IMG/VR virus record: IMGVR_UViG_3300025849_000150
Span: 1-29,980 of that record
Source of the DNA: a virus
Length of the DNA: 29,980 bases
Reading direction: 5' to 3' (one strand)
This document shows positions 22,946 through 29,056 of the stretch, in pieces. The first letter of the stretch is position 1. Each line of letters starts with the position of its first letter. Position numbers and translations under genes: made by a program. The notes under the pieces are model-generated. The model made no database searches. It saw only the letters and a program-made list of their open reading frames with translations, and was not told the DNA's origin.

Positions 22946-23160
22946 TTGTATCCTCCGCCTTTTTCTTTATATTTCTTAGCTAACATTTGTGCTTTACGTG
23001 CTGACCATTGACCTGCATTGCCACCTTTAGTACCTGCCTTAATACTTTTGAATAATTTTTTTCTCATATCAGGCTTAGTATAATTACCAGCTTCGTTTAC
23101 TTTTGATTTGTTTTTTTTGTCTGCCACTTGTTTTTTTATTTGTGTCCTACTAATTACCAT
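22942..23160 (-). CDS. Small basic phage protein (KAGTKGGNAGQWSARKAQ family)
   Basis: 72 aa. The segment CNEAGNYT-like NEAGNYTKPDMRKKLFKSIK and the tail AGTKGGNAGQWSARKAQMLA followed by KKYKEKGGGYK are strongly conserved, in my memory, among marine phage small proteins. It is Lys/Arg-rich with a GGGY end. A GGAGG-like element precedes the next gene. The short overlap with the 93-aa gene (7 bp) fits operon packing. Function is not established. Confidence 0.85.
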   Translation of the reverse strand: MVISRTQIKKQVADKKNKSKVNEAGNYTKPDMRKKLFKSIKAGTKGGNAGQWSARKAQMLAKKYKEKGGGYK

Positions 23161-23435
23161 TTAACTTTATGGCTCCAATATCTAGCACTAAATTTATCAG
23201 GGTTAGAATCTTGTGCATTATGTCTTGCATAATAACTTTTCTTACGTGCTTTATCTTTTTTTGATTTAGGATTTTTTCCTGCACCACTAACACCTTGTTG
23301 TCCAAAGCGAATAGTTTTTGTTTGTTCGCCTTTCTTTGCAACAACTACATGTGATTTAGTTTTATGATTAGGAGTACGTTTAGGTTTATTGTATCCACTA
23401 ACTCCTGCATTTTTAAGCTTGGAGTCTTTAGCCAT
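23154..23435 (-). CDS. Small basic phage protein (AGVSGYNKPKRTP family, DUF6321-like)
   Basis: 93 aa. KLKNAGVSGYNKPKRTPNHK, then KSHVVVAKKGEQTKTIRFGQ, then ARKKSYYARHNAQDSNPDKF and the ending SARYWSHKVKW. This order matches a widespread cyanophage/marine phage family I recall as DUF6321. The pattern 'TIRFGQQG...RKSYYARH' suggests a compact basic fold. It is the first of the run of small basic genes leading to the nuclease. A role in nucleic-acid or capsid interactions is a guess. Confidence 0.88.
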   Translation of the reverse strand: MAKDSKLKNAGVSGYNKPKRTPNHKTKSHVVVAKKGEQTKTIRFGQQGVSGAGKNPKSKKDKARKKSYYARHNAQDSNPDKFSARYWSHKVKW

Positions 23436-23752
23436 TAATCTTCTCCTTTAAACTTTTTACTTTGTCCGGATGTGCCAGCGTAAATGCCAAAGACAGCAGC
23501 CATAGCACCTACAACTATAGATACAAGACCTGCTTGTTCAAGATTAGGTTCAGGTATTTCCATAAACCATGTGACTACTTTGTAAAGCAATATGATGTAT
23601 ACAGTAACAAATGCTCTTGGAAATATTCTCCATGCATCTATCGTCTTGGCAAGATGTATCCATTTTTGAAATGGATTGTCACCAGAAGTATTTGCATTAG
23701 CATCTATCTCTACTTCAAGATTAATTTTCTTTTTTACAGATTCTTCCATCAT
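23435..23752 (-). CDS. Two-TM holin-like membrane protein
   Basis: 105 aa. A soluble charged N-terminus of about 40 residues is followed by TM1 at about 43-64 (RIFPRAFVTVYIILLYKVVT), a short loop PEPNLEQAG and TM2 at about 73-93 (AGLVSIVVGAMAAVFGIYAG). The C-terminus is basic (KKFKGED). Size, two membrane segments and a Gly/Ala-rich second helix suit a class II holin. Marine phage relatives are sometimes annotated that way. No endolysin lies next to it. It overlaps the coiled-coil/TM gene before it by ATGA, hinting at a joint membrane function. Confidence 0.83.
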   Translation of the reverse strand: MMEESVKKKINLEVEIDANANTSGDNPFQKWIHLAKTIDAWRIFPRAFVTVYIILLYKVVTWFMEIPEPNLEQAGLVSIVVGAMAAVFGIYAGTSGQSKKFKGED

Positions 23753-23949
23753 ATAAATTTAATATAAGCTACTGCAACAGAGACTAAACCATAAAGACCC
23801 CATAGCATATTTTCTATCCTAAGAAACTTCTTACTGCCTTCGTCAAGCCTACGCTCTATGTATTCATAACGTAGAGCGTATTCTCTTTCTAAACCGCTTA
23901 GACGTGCTTCTAAAGGTAAATTGTTATCAGTATTTACTGACTTCGACAT
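23749..23949 (-). CDS. Coiled-coil protein with C-terminal membrane segment
   Basis: 66 aa. Residues about 12-47 form a charged coiled coil (LEARLSGLEREYALRYEYIE, RRLDEGSKKFLRIENM). Residues about 48-66 are hydrophobic (WGLYGLVSVAVAYIKFI), giving a tail-anchored topology. The gene is coupled to the holin-like gene by a four-base overlap. It could be an antiholin, a lysis regulator or a small membrane anchor. There is no lipobox, so an o-spanin is unlikely. Confidence 0.8.
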   Translation of the reverse strand: MSKSVNTDNNLPLEARLSGLEREYALRYEYIERRLDEGSKKFLRIENMLWGLYGLVSVAVAYIKFI

Positions 23950-24383
23950 TACGCTGTAGTAGCAGTATCGTAAGTTTTATTTGCCCAAATAATGATGCTA
24001 TAGGTATCTCCGCTGGTATGTCCAACAGTAGTTAACAATAGATCACCATTTTTCCCACTACCTGCATTATTAGGTATTCCCGGCAAACTTTTACTACTCC
24101 AAGTAAAATCCCAAGTATCAGTTTGATCTGCTCCTGCTTCTAATATAAATACGTTTGAGGATGCATTCCAAAATAATTTGAAACCCATACCTACATTACT
24201 AAACCATATTCTATTTATATTGATACCTGAACATGCTTGACCATTAATACCTGCGGTTAAAGCAGATACATCAACTTTAGCAACATTACTTTCACCAGTG
24301 CCATCACTAATATTAGTTAATTTAACTATTAAGTTTTTACCACCATCGTCTAAGATAGTTTGTGTTGTTACTGCATCAGCCAT
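23949..24383 (-). CDS. Beta-rich structural protein (144 aa)
   Basis: MADAVTTQTILDDGGKNLIV, NRIWFSNVGMGFKLFWNASS, NVFILEAGADQTDTWDFTWS and DLLLTTVGHTSGDTYSIIIW show alternating beta strands typical of a head-surface or decoration protein. Similar proteins follow capsid genes in marine podoviruses as far as I recall. There is no catalytic motif. Its position, second after the capsid terminator, supports a head or tail accessory role. Confidence 0.83.
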   Translation of the reverse strand: MADAVTTQTILDDGGKNLIVKLTNISDGTGESNVAKVDVSALTAGINGQACSGININRIWFSNVGMGFKLFWNASSNVFILEAGADQTDTWDFTWSSKSLPGIPNNAGSGKNGDLLLTTVGHTSGDTYSIIIWANKTYDTATTA

Positions 24384-24392
24384 TTATTGCTC

Positions 24393-25298
24393 CTAACTTA
24401 GATTCATATTAATGAGTGAGTACTCTGTATTAGCTGATACAGCCATTACATCGCCTACTTCCATTAATACGTTATCTGTTGCCGGTGCAACGCCACCTGC
24501 TGTACCACCTGAACGAACCGCTGCATTACCTACAACTAAAGTTCCTACAGTTAATAAAGCTGCTGGTCCTGAAATTACTGCCCAACCATAATAATCTGCT
24601 GTCATGTCAATTACTGTAGCACCCATTAAAGCACCTGTTTCTGCTGCTGGTGCAACAATAAGGTCATTAGAAGGGTCAGCTAATAGTGTTAACTGTGAGT
24701 TAGTTGTAAGAGCAGTTGCTAAAGCGTCATAGCAAGTAATAACAATAGAAGGGTCTGCTGAGTGATCATGTGCTGGATTAGATTTAACTCTAAGCATTTG
24801 TCCTTCACCTGCTACATCATTAACCCAAAGATAACCATTTGCATATTGATTAAGAGTTATATCAGTCCCACCTGTTTCCACAGATATTGCAGTTTCACCT
24901 GCTGCTACAGCTGCTGTTGCAGACATGTTAGCGTGGTCAGAAACTACTGCCGGTTGTTGTAAAAGTTTACCTGCTGTTACCGCAGTTCCACCTATTCCAA
25001 CATAACGATAAGTATTATTACCATAGATTAATTTAGAACCTAATGGGAATAACTGTGTTGCGCTCTCTGCATAAGGGTTAGCTGTGGCATATTGACTACC
25101 ACCTTTACCTACAATTAGATCAGCTGGTCCAAAACCTGCTGCTGCAACATATTGAATATGTCCACCATCATCAGTAAAGATATTACCATCAGCGTTTATT
25201 ACTAAACCATCAGTAACTGCGCCAGTTGTAGAATTGATATCAATAGTTTTAAAACCATTCTCGGACCTGACCGGTCCATTAAAAGTTGAATTTGCCAT
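24393..25298 (-). CDS. Structural protein after the capsid gene (head fibre/decoration-like)
   Basis: 301 aa. MANSTFNGPVRSENGFKTID is a start I associate with cyanophage/marine phage structural proteins. The body is beta-rich with Ala/Gly/Thr (LIVGKGGSQYATANPYAESA, VAAGETAISVETGGTDITLN, YLWVNDVAGEGQMLRVKSN). It ends MAVSANTEYSLINMNLS. A strong AAGGAG ribosome site precedes the ATG, so it is likely abundant. It is the first gene after the capsid terminator. Its role could be head decoration or fibre; no enzyme motif is present. Confidence 0.86.
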   Translation of the reverse strand: MANSTFNGPVRSENGFKTIDINSTTGAVTDGLVINADGNIFTDDGGHIQYVAAAGFGPADLIVGKGGSQYATANPYAESATQLFPLGSKLIYGNNTYRYVGIGGTAVTAGKLLQQPAVVSDHANMSATAAVAAGETAISVETGGTDITLNQYANGYLWVNDVAGEGQMLRVKSNPAHDHSADPSIVITCYDALATALTTNSQLTLLADPSNDLIVAPAAETGALMGATVIDMTADYYGWAVISGPAALLTVGTLVVGNAAVRSGGTAGGVAPATDNVLMEVGDVMAVSANTEYSLINMNLS

Positions 25299-25316
25299 AA
25301 TTAAGTCTCCTTAATA

Positions 25317-25358
25317 AATCTATTGTCTTGGCTTGTCTGCTAGGGCAGTCAATAGATT
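25317..25358 (-). other. Stem-loop in the capsid/downstream-gene spacer
   Basis: AATCTATTG on one side and CAATAGATT on the other form a perfect 9-bp stem, with an inner CTGC/GCAG pairing possible. It lies between the terminator behind the capsid gene and the AAGGAG of the 301-aa gene. On the minus strand it would be the 5' leader of any transcript starting here or reading through the terminator. It could protect a processed mRNA end. Confidence 0.55.
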
Positions 25359-25411
25359 AAAAAATTATCCCTAGAAAGGGTAGGGGAGTATATATCATTT
25401 CAACTCCCCTA
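25359..25411 (-). terminator. Terminator-like double hairpin behind the major capsid gene
   Basis: Seven bases after the capsid stop, TAGGGGAGT and ACTCCCCTA (25381-25411) form a perfect 9-bp stem with a 13-base loop. Read on the minus strand, this is followed by a small second hairpin (CCCT/AGGG, 25369-25380) and then ATAATTTTTT. The layout matches an intrinsic terminator, probably leaky because genes in the same direction follow closely. Confidence 0.7.
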
Positions 25412-25417
25412 AAGTTA

Positions 25418-26332
25418 CTAGCTTGATCCCGAAGAACCAAAAGCACCTAGTGGATCGGATACTCCAAAGGAATACCTTTCTCTCGCTTTGTACCTTACAT
25501 TGCCAGTGTCAAAGTCACCATCCATGCTTGTTTCTAATGGAGTACGTGCAAAGTGCTTAAAGCCATTTGGTACGTCTGTCATTATAAAGAAAGCGTTAGT
25601 ATCTGTGAGGAAGTGATTTACAACGTAACCTTCAGGAATGCTGCCATTCGCTTTAAGTGCGTTGAGATCGTTATCAGCTGTTGCTGGTCTTCCATCAGAT
25701 TCTAGGATACGTGAAGCAGTGAACATTCCAGCTGGAGGAACAATTAACTTACGTGGTTTTGCTGCTATTAACAGTCCACGTTCGTCTGTCCATCCTGCTA
25801 TTTGAATCACAGCATTCTCTAACGAAGTTTCGTTAAGGTCTGCTTGTGTTGCAAATGTATTGGAGTTTGTTCCACCTGACACCAAAGGGTGTGCAGTTGA
25901 AAATAAATCTACTCCATCGCCAGAATTGAAGTTACCACCAGAAAATCCTTGGTTAAGAGGATTTGCGGCTTTAACCTGCTTTGTGTAAGCCATGCTTCTC
26001 GCAAGTGCTTTCGTATAACGTGCTGATAGCGAATCATAAAGATTATCTTCCATCGCTTCTTCAGTTATAGAAAAGCCCATTCCGATTGTTTCATGGTTAT
26101 AACGAGTGCTAAATGACTCTTGTGCAGTATCATAATTGATTGCTGAACCTTCGTCTTTAACTGAAGCTTGACCAAATCCACTTAACTTAACTTCTTCTTC
26201 AAACGATCTGTCTGAAGTTTCTGTTTCGTAAACTTGCTCATGCTCATTCTCGTACTTAGCATACTCTAATCCAAACAGGGCGTTTAAACCCGGAAGGAGT
26301 TCTTTAAGTAACTGCGCTCTTGAAATTGCCAT
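25418..26332 (-). CDS. Major capsid protein (HK97 fold, Mu gpT-like)
   Basis: 304 aa. The N-terminal helix (SRAQLLKELLPGLNALFGLE), the extended E-loop region (FEEEVKLSGFGQASVKDEGS), the spine-type segment GMGFSITEEAMEDNLYDSLS, and DLFSTAHPLVSGGTNSN followed by WTDERGLLIAAKPRKLIVPP all match the Mu gpT-like class of HK97-fold capsid proteins in marine podoviruses. The C-terminus has RYKARERYSFGVSDPLGAFG. There is no delta domain, which fits a separate scaffold gene upstream. A strong AAGGAG site lies about 8 bases before the ATG, and a terminator follows. This is the expected most abundant product of the block. Confidence 0.93.
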   Translation of the reverse strand: MAISRAQLLKELLPGLNALFGLEYAKYENEHEQVYETETSDRSFEEEVKLSGFGQASVKDEGSAINYDTAQESFSTRYNHETIGMGFSITEEAMEDNLYDSLSARYTKALARSMAYTKQVKAANPLNQGFSGGNFNSGDGVDLFSTAHPLVSGGTNSNTFATQADLNETSLENAVIQIAGWTDERGLLIAAKPRKLIVPPAGMFTASRILESDGRPATADNDLNALKANGSIPEGYVVNHFLTDTNAFFIMTDVPNGFKHFARTPLETSMDGDFDTGNVRYKARERYSFGVSDPLGAFGSSGSS

Positions 26333-26345
26333 TTCTTATTCTCCT

Positions 26346-26927
26346 TTATATGCCAGTTGTGTTACGCATCAGATGACCCGCATTAAACTTAACAACCAAG
26401 TCAGTGAACGCATCACCGGCTGTGTTATCAGATTTAGGCGAGATATCTACTATCCTTACAGGAAGTGTAGCTGTTGTTGCAGCTATAGTAGAGATATCTA
26501 CTGCATTCTTACTTGTTCCAATAGCTGTAGTACCAGCAGTTTGAACAACAGCAACATTATTTCCGATTACAGTCTGAGCGGCTGAGCCGTCTGATTGCAT
26601 TTCGAAAAGAACATCAGGGTCGTCCAACACGTAGGCTGACGTATCAGACGCTACTGTGCTTGCTGGATAGTATTGAGAAAAAGTTTTCTGGCTTGTATTT
26701 GGATCGGTATAGGAAACACCAAGGAAAATTCCTATAGGAGTGCAAGCTGTTGTGCCTGTGTCTTTTTCAACACTGCCGGCTGCAACAAGTTTTACAAAGT
26801 CCCCATAGAAAATGCTAGTGCCATAGTTGGATGCTATGCTGTAATGTCTTACCTTTCCAGAAAAAGAACCATTGGCGGATAATGTGCCGACTGGTCTCGC
26901 TCCGTAAGGAGTTGCTGAACTACTCAT
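26346..26927 (-). CDS. Head decoration-like protein upstream of capsid gene
   Basis: 193 aa. It has ATPYGARPVGTLSANGSFSG, RHYSIASNYGTSIFYGDFVK and IGIFLGVSYTDPNTSQKTFS, then QYYPASTVASDTSAYVLDDP. This matches, as I recall, a protein found just before the capsid gene in many marine phages. The strand-rich domain with FLGVSY and PDVLFEMQSDG suggests a decoration or capsid-stabilising beta barrel. The last part (DISPKSDNTAGDAFTDLVVK) is also beta. Separation from the capsid gene is only 13 bp, so they are co-transcribed and co-regulated. Confidence 0.87.
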   Translation of the reverse strand: MSSSATPYGARPVGTLSANGSFSGKVRHYSIASNYGTSIFYGDFVKLVAAGSVEKDTGTTACTPIGIFLGVSYTDPNTSQKTFSQYYPASTVASDTSAYVLDDPDVLFEMQSDGSAAQTVIGNNVAVVQTAGTTAIGTSKNAVDISTIAATTATLPVRIVDISPKSDNTAGDAFTDLVVKFNAGHLMRNTTGI

Positions 26928-26970
26928 TTTATATACCTTTTATACATAAATTAAACAAAAAAGATGATAA

Positions 26971-27450
26971 TTATTTACCACCTTTGCCAAAAGTAACCTG
27001 TGACTTCCTTTCTTTAAACATAGGCATAGCAGGGTTTTCTTCCCTCATGTAGTTAGCATCTAAAGCAGTCATCTGTTGATCAGCCATATTAGTATAATAA
27101 TCGGCTCTCTTCTTGATTTCTTCTTCAGGTGCTTTACATAAAAGTAGTCCGCCTACTTCTATACCACCATCGAATTGCGAGTTAGTATCCCTAACCATTT
27201 GCAACTCAGGGTGATCCTCTGCTTTGACTGGTACCCATCCTTCTCTGAACTTAGTAGATACATTCATATTGTCAGACTGTCCAGCTGATGCTGTACGTAT
27301 CCAACGAAAAACATAACCCTGTTCAGGATTAGGATCAGGTAACAAGTTTGGTGGAGTCCAAGGTTTGTCACGTTGATCAGATTCTCTCGATTCTAATTCA
27401 CGTGGGGTGCGCTCTTGATCTTTATTTTGATCTTTTTCTAACTTATCCAT
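26971..27450 (-). CDS. Conserved phage head-cluster protein (159 aa)
   Basis: The N-terminal 30 residues are highly charged. Then comes KPWTPPNLLPDPNPEQGYVF, RWIRTASAGQSDNMNVSTKF and REGWVPVKAEDHPELQMVRD. These form a conserved core I recognise from marine podovirus head clusters. GGIEVGGLLLCKAPEEEIKK follows. The C-terminus is helical and ends QVTFGKGGK. No enzyme motif is seen. It is encoded between scaffold and decoration genes, so it is likely a minor head or assembly protein. Start overlaps the scaffold stop (TAATG). Confidence 0.84.
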   Translation of the reverse strand: MDKLEKDQNKDQERTPRELESRESDQRDKPWTPPNLLPDPNPEQGYVFRWIRTASAGQSDNMNVSTKFREGWVPVKAEDHPELQMVRDTNSQFDGGIEVGGLLLCKAPEEEIKKRADYYTNMADQQMTALDANYMREENPAMPMFKERKSQVTFGKGGK

Positions 27451-28403
27451 TATCTTTGCTCCTTCGCATATTGTGATGCGTATTGCTCTGGTGTAAGTCC
27501 AAGTTTCTTGGCGAGAGTTACTTGAGTCTTAGTTAACTGCACTATGCGCTGTTTGGTACTTGCTCTATTGGCAGGTGCCACCACAGTCGAGGGTCGCTGT
27601 GAAGATGCAGTATTATCTTCAAAGCGTTCGGGAAATCTATTTTTCATTGCTTCATCTACTCTGCTATAGTAAGTTTCGGAATCCCTTACAGGATCAACAC
27701 CTTCTCTTACTAACTTAGCATGCATACCATATGCTAAAGCTGTCATATCCTCATCGCCTGCACGTTCAAACCAAGGATTACTCCTTATATATTCAGCAGC
27801 AGATGGGTCTATTTGTACTTGCTGTTGTGGTGCTGGTTGTGCATATTGAGGTTGTGAATATTGTTGTTGAGGTGCAGGTGGTGTAGGTGCTTGCATAGTA
27901 GGTTGATAGTTCTCTACGTATGACTTATCAGCGTAAGCTGCACTTAATTTCTCTTGTGCTTGTAATAGCTTGTCTGTGTCTCCTGACTCATATGCGTTCT
28001 TATATTCACTCTTGGCTGAATCTATTTCAGTCGTTGTTTTAGTTTTTAAACTATTTATTAAGGCACCTTCACTTTGAGCAACTGTAGTTTTAAGTCTTTG
28101 GTTTTCTTCTTGTAGTTGTCTTGCTACATTTATAGATTCGTCCCTAACTTTTTGCGCTGCATCTGCTCTTCTTTTTTCTTCGTGAAAGTCGTACTTAAGT
28201 TTATCAATACGTTTTTTAGTTCTTTCACCAATGCCTTCTATCTCTTCATCGACATCGCTATCACTAGCTTGTCTTGGTGGTTTCTGATCTTCCTCTGGAC
28301 GATCATCAATCACATCTACTTCTATATCAGGGATAGGCACTTGTACCTCCGTACTGGGGGCAAGTTCCAAATCTTCTGTCATAGCTTGTGCTTCTTCCAT
28401 CAT
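27450..28403 (-). CDS. Scaffold-like head assembly protein
   Basis: 317 aa. Residues 1-55 are acidic and disordered. Residues about 56-165 are a long coiled coil (RTKKRIDKLKYDFHEEKRRA, VARQLQEENQRLKTTVAQSE, LLQAQEKLSAAYADKSYVEN). Residues about 166-196 are a Gln/Pro/Ala/Tyr linker. The C-terminal part has YIRSNPWFERAGDEDMTALA, YGMHAKLVREGVDPVRDSET and a basic end with KTQVTLAKKLGLTPEQYASQ. This plan, acidic/coiled-coil/linker/basic helix just upstream of the capsid gene, is that of a podovirus scaffolding protein. It overlaps the GroES-like gene by ATGA. Confidence 0.86.
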   Translation of the reverse strand: MMEEAQAMTEDLELAPSTEVQVPIPDIEVDVIDDRPEEDQKPPRQASDSDVDEEIEGIGERTKKRIDKLKYDFHEEKRRADAAQKVRDESINVARQLQEENQRLKTTVAQSEGALINSLKTKTTTEIDSAKSEYKNAYESGDTDKLLQAQEKLSAAYADKSYVENYQPTMQAPTPPAPQQQYSQPQYAQPAPQQQVQIDPSAAEYIRSNPWFERAGDEDMTALAYGMHAKLVREGVDPVRDSETYYSRVDEAMKNRFPERFEDNTASSQRPSTVVAPANRASTKQRIVQLTKTQVTLAKKLGLTPEQYASQYAKEQR

Positions 28404-28786
28404 GCTTTTTCTATTCCTCTAGGGTCATCTACAACAGCCTCAACAGTATCATCGTTGATAAGTCTAAATTCTTTGCCATGAATATTCATGCGAGTACCAC
28501 TATATGATCTCATAATAATAAAGTCGCCTTCCTGACAGTATGGACCTGTCGGAAATCTACTTTCATTTTTATAACAATCTGGTCCCATCTTAAGAACAAA
28601 ACCCACAATGGATGCTGTCTCCTCTCTTTTTCTATATTGATCTGCAATAATAATTCCACCATCTGATTTTTCTTCGTGTTCAGGTAGTGCTATTAATATT
28701 TTATATCCTTGAGGTTCGGGAAGTTGGGTAGCTTCTGAAGATTCTTCTTTATCTACTTCTTCCTTTTTTACTGCTTCTACTGTCAT
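28400..28786 (-). CDS. groES: GroES/Cpn10-like co-chaperonin
   Basis: 128 aa: an acidic 22-residue N-terminal extension, then a Cpn10 domain. PQGYKILIALPEHEEKSDGG is the start of the fold. The mobile loop EKSDGGIIIADQYRKRE has the hydrophobic III that would contact GroEL. ASIVGFVLKMGPDCYKNESR, TGPYCQEGDFIIMRSYSGTR and FRLINDDTVEAVVDDPRG complete it. By analogy with T4 gp31 and phage Cpn10 homologues it would pair with host GroEL to fold the capsid protein. No GroEL gene is in the window. The gene lies between portal and scaffold, exactly where a capsid-folding helper would be needed. The acidic extension is unusual for GroES. Confidence 0.9.
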   Translation of the reverse strand: MTVEAVKKEEVDKEESSEATQLPEPQGYKILIALPEHEEKSDGGIIIADQYRKREETASIVGFVLKMGPDCYKNESRFPTGPYCQEGDFIIMRSYSGTRMNIHGKEFRLINDDTVEAVVDDPRGIEKA

Positions 28787-28834
28787 AAGTTACCTTATGT
28801 TGCGTCAAATATATAAAGAGTCTGACGTTCTCTT

Positions 28835-28853
28835 ACCTTTCACCATGAAAGGT
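28835..28853 (-). other. Perfect hairpin in the 72-base spacer before the GroES-like gene
   Basis: ACCTTTCA and TGAAAGGT form an 8-bp perfect stem with a three-base loop. It lies in the leader of the GroES-like gene (28787-28858), just after the 65-aa gene. It has no T-run behind it on the minus strand, so it is not a classic terminator. A processing or mRNA-stability element is possible. Confidence 0.5.
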
Positions 28854-28858
28854 GCGTA

Positions 28859-29056
28859 TTAACTACCTGAAATAACTTTATTATATTTATCAGTTATCTC
28901 TCGAAGGGCAATACGTAACCCTTCTATCTTGCCTTTAAGGTGGTAAAGTTCTGTTAGGTCCTTTATTTCTCCATCTATAACGACTTCTGTGATTCTATTT
29001 ATCTCATCGTTTAAACTCTGTGTCAAGTCTTCTGTAAACTTTATGTCAACTTCCAT
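28859..29056 (-). CDS. Small helical hypothetical protein (65 aa)
   Basis: MEVDIKFTEDLTQSLNDEIN, IKDLTELYHLKGKIEGLRIA, then RLREITDK-like basic helix and the end VISGS. It is amphipathic and helical throughout, with no membrane segment. ATG overlaps the portal stop (TAATG). By location it may be a small head accessory or portal-associated protein. It is not recognised. Confidence 0.75.
   Translation of the reverse strand: MEVDIKFTEDLTQSLNDEINRITEVVIDGEIKDLTELYHLKGKIEGLRIALREITDKYNKVISGS

Noticed and set aside
22532-23344. Minus-strand frames at 22532-22714 and 23150-23344.
   Set aside because: They are alternative frames within the conserved small basic genes at 22539-22778 and 23154-23435.
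25320-25358. Possible promoter (TTGACT with a weak downstream GACAAT) on the minus strand behind the capsid gene.
   Set aside because: The spacing is about 19 bases and both boxes lie in the arms of a stem-loop; evidence is too weak to call a promoter.
26928-26970. Short AT-rich spacer before the decoration-like gene with TATA-like strings and a T-run.
   Set aside because: No convincing -35 box and no hairpin before the T-run; likely just an AT-rich leader.
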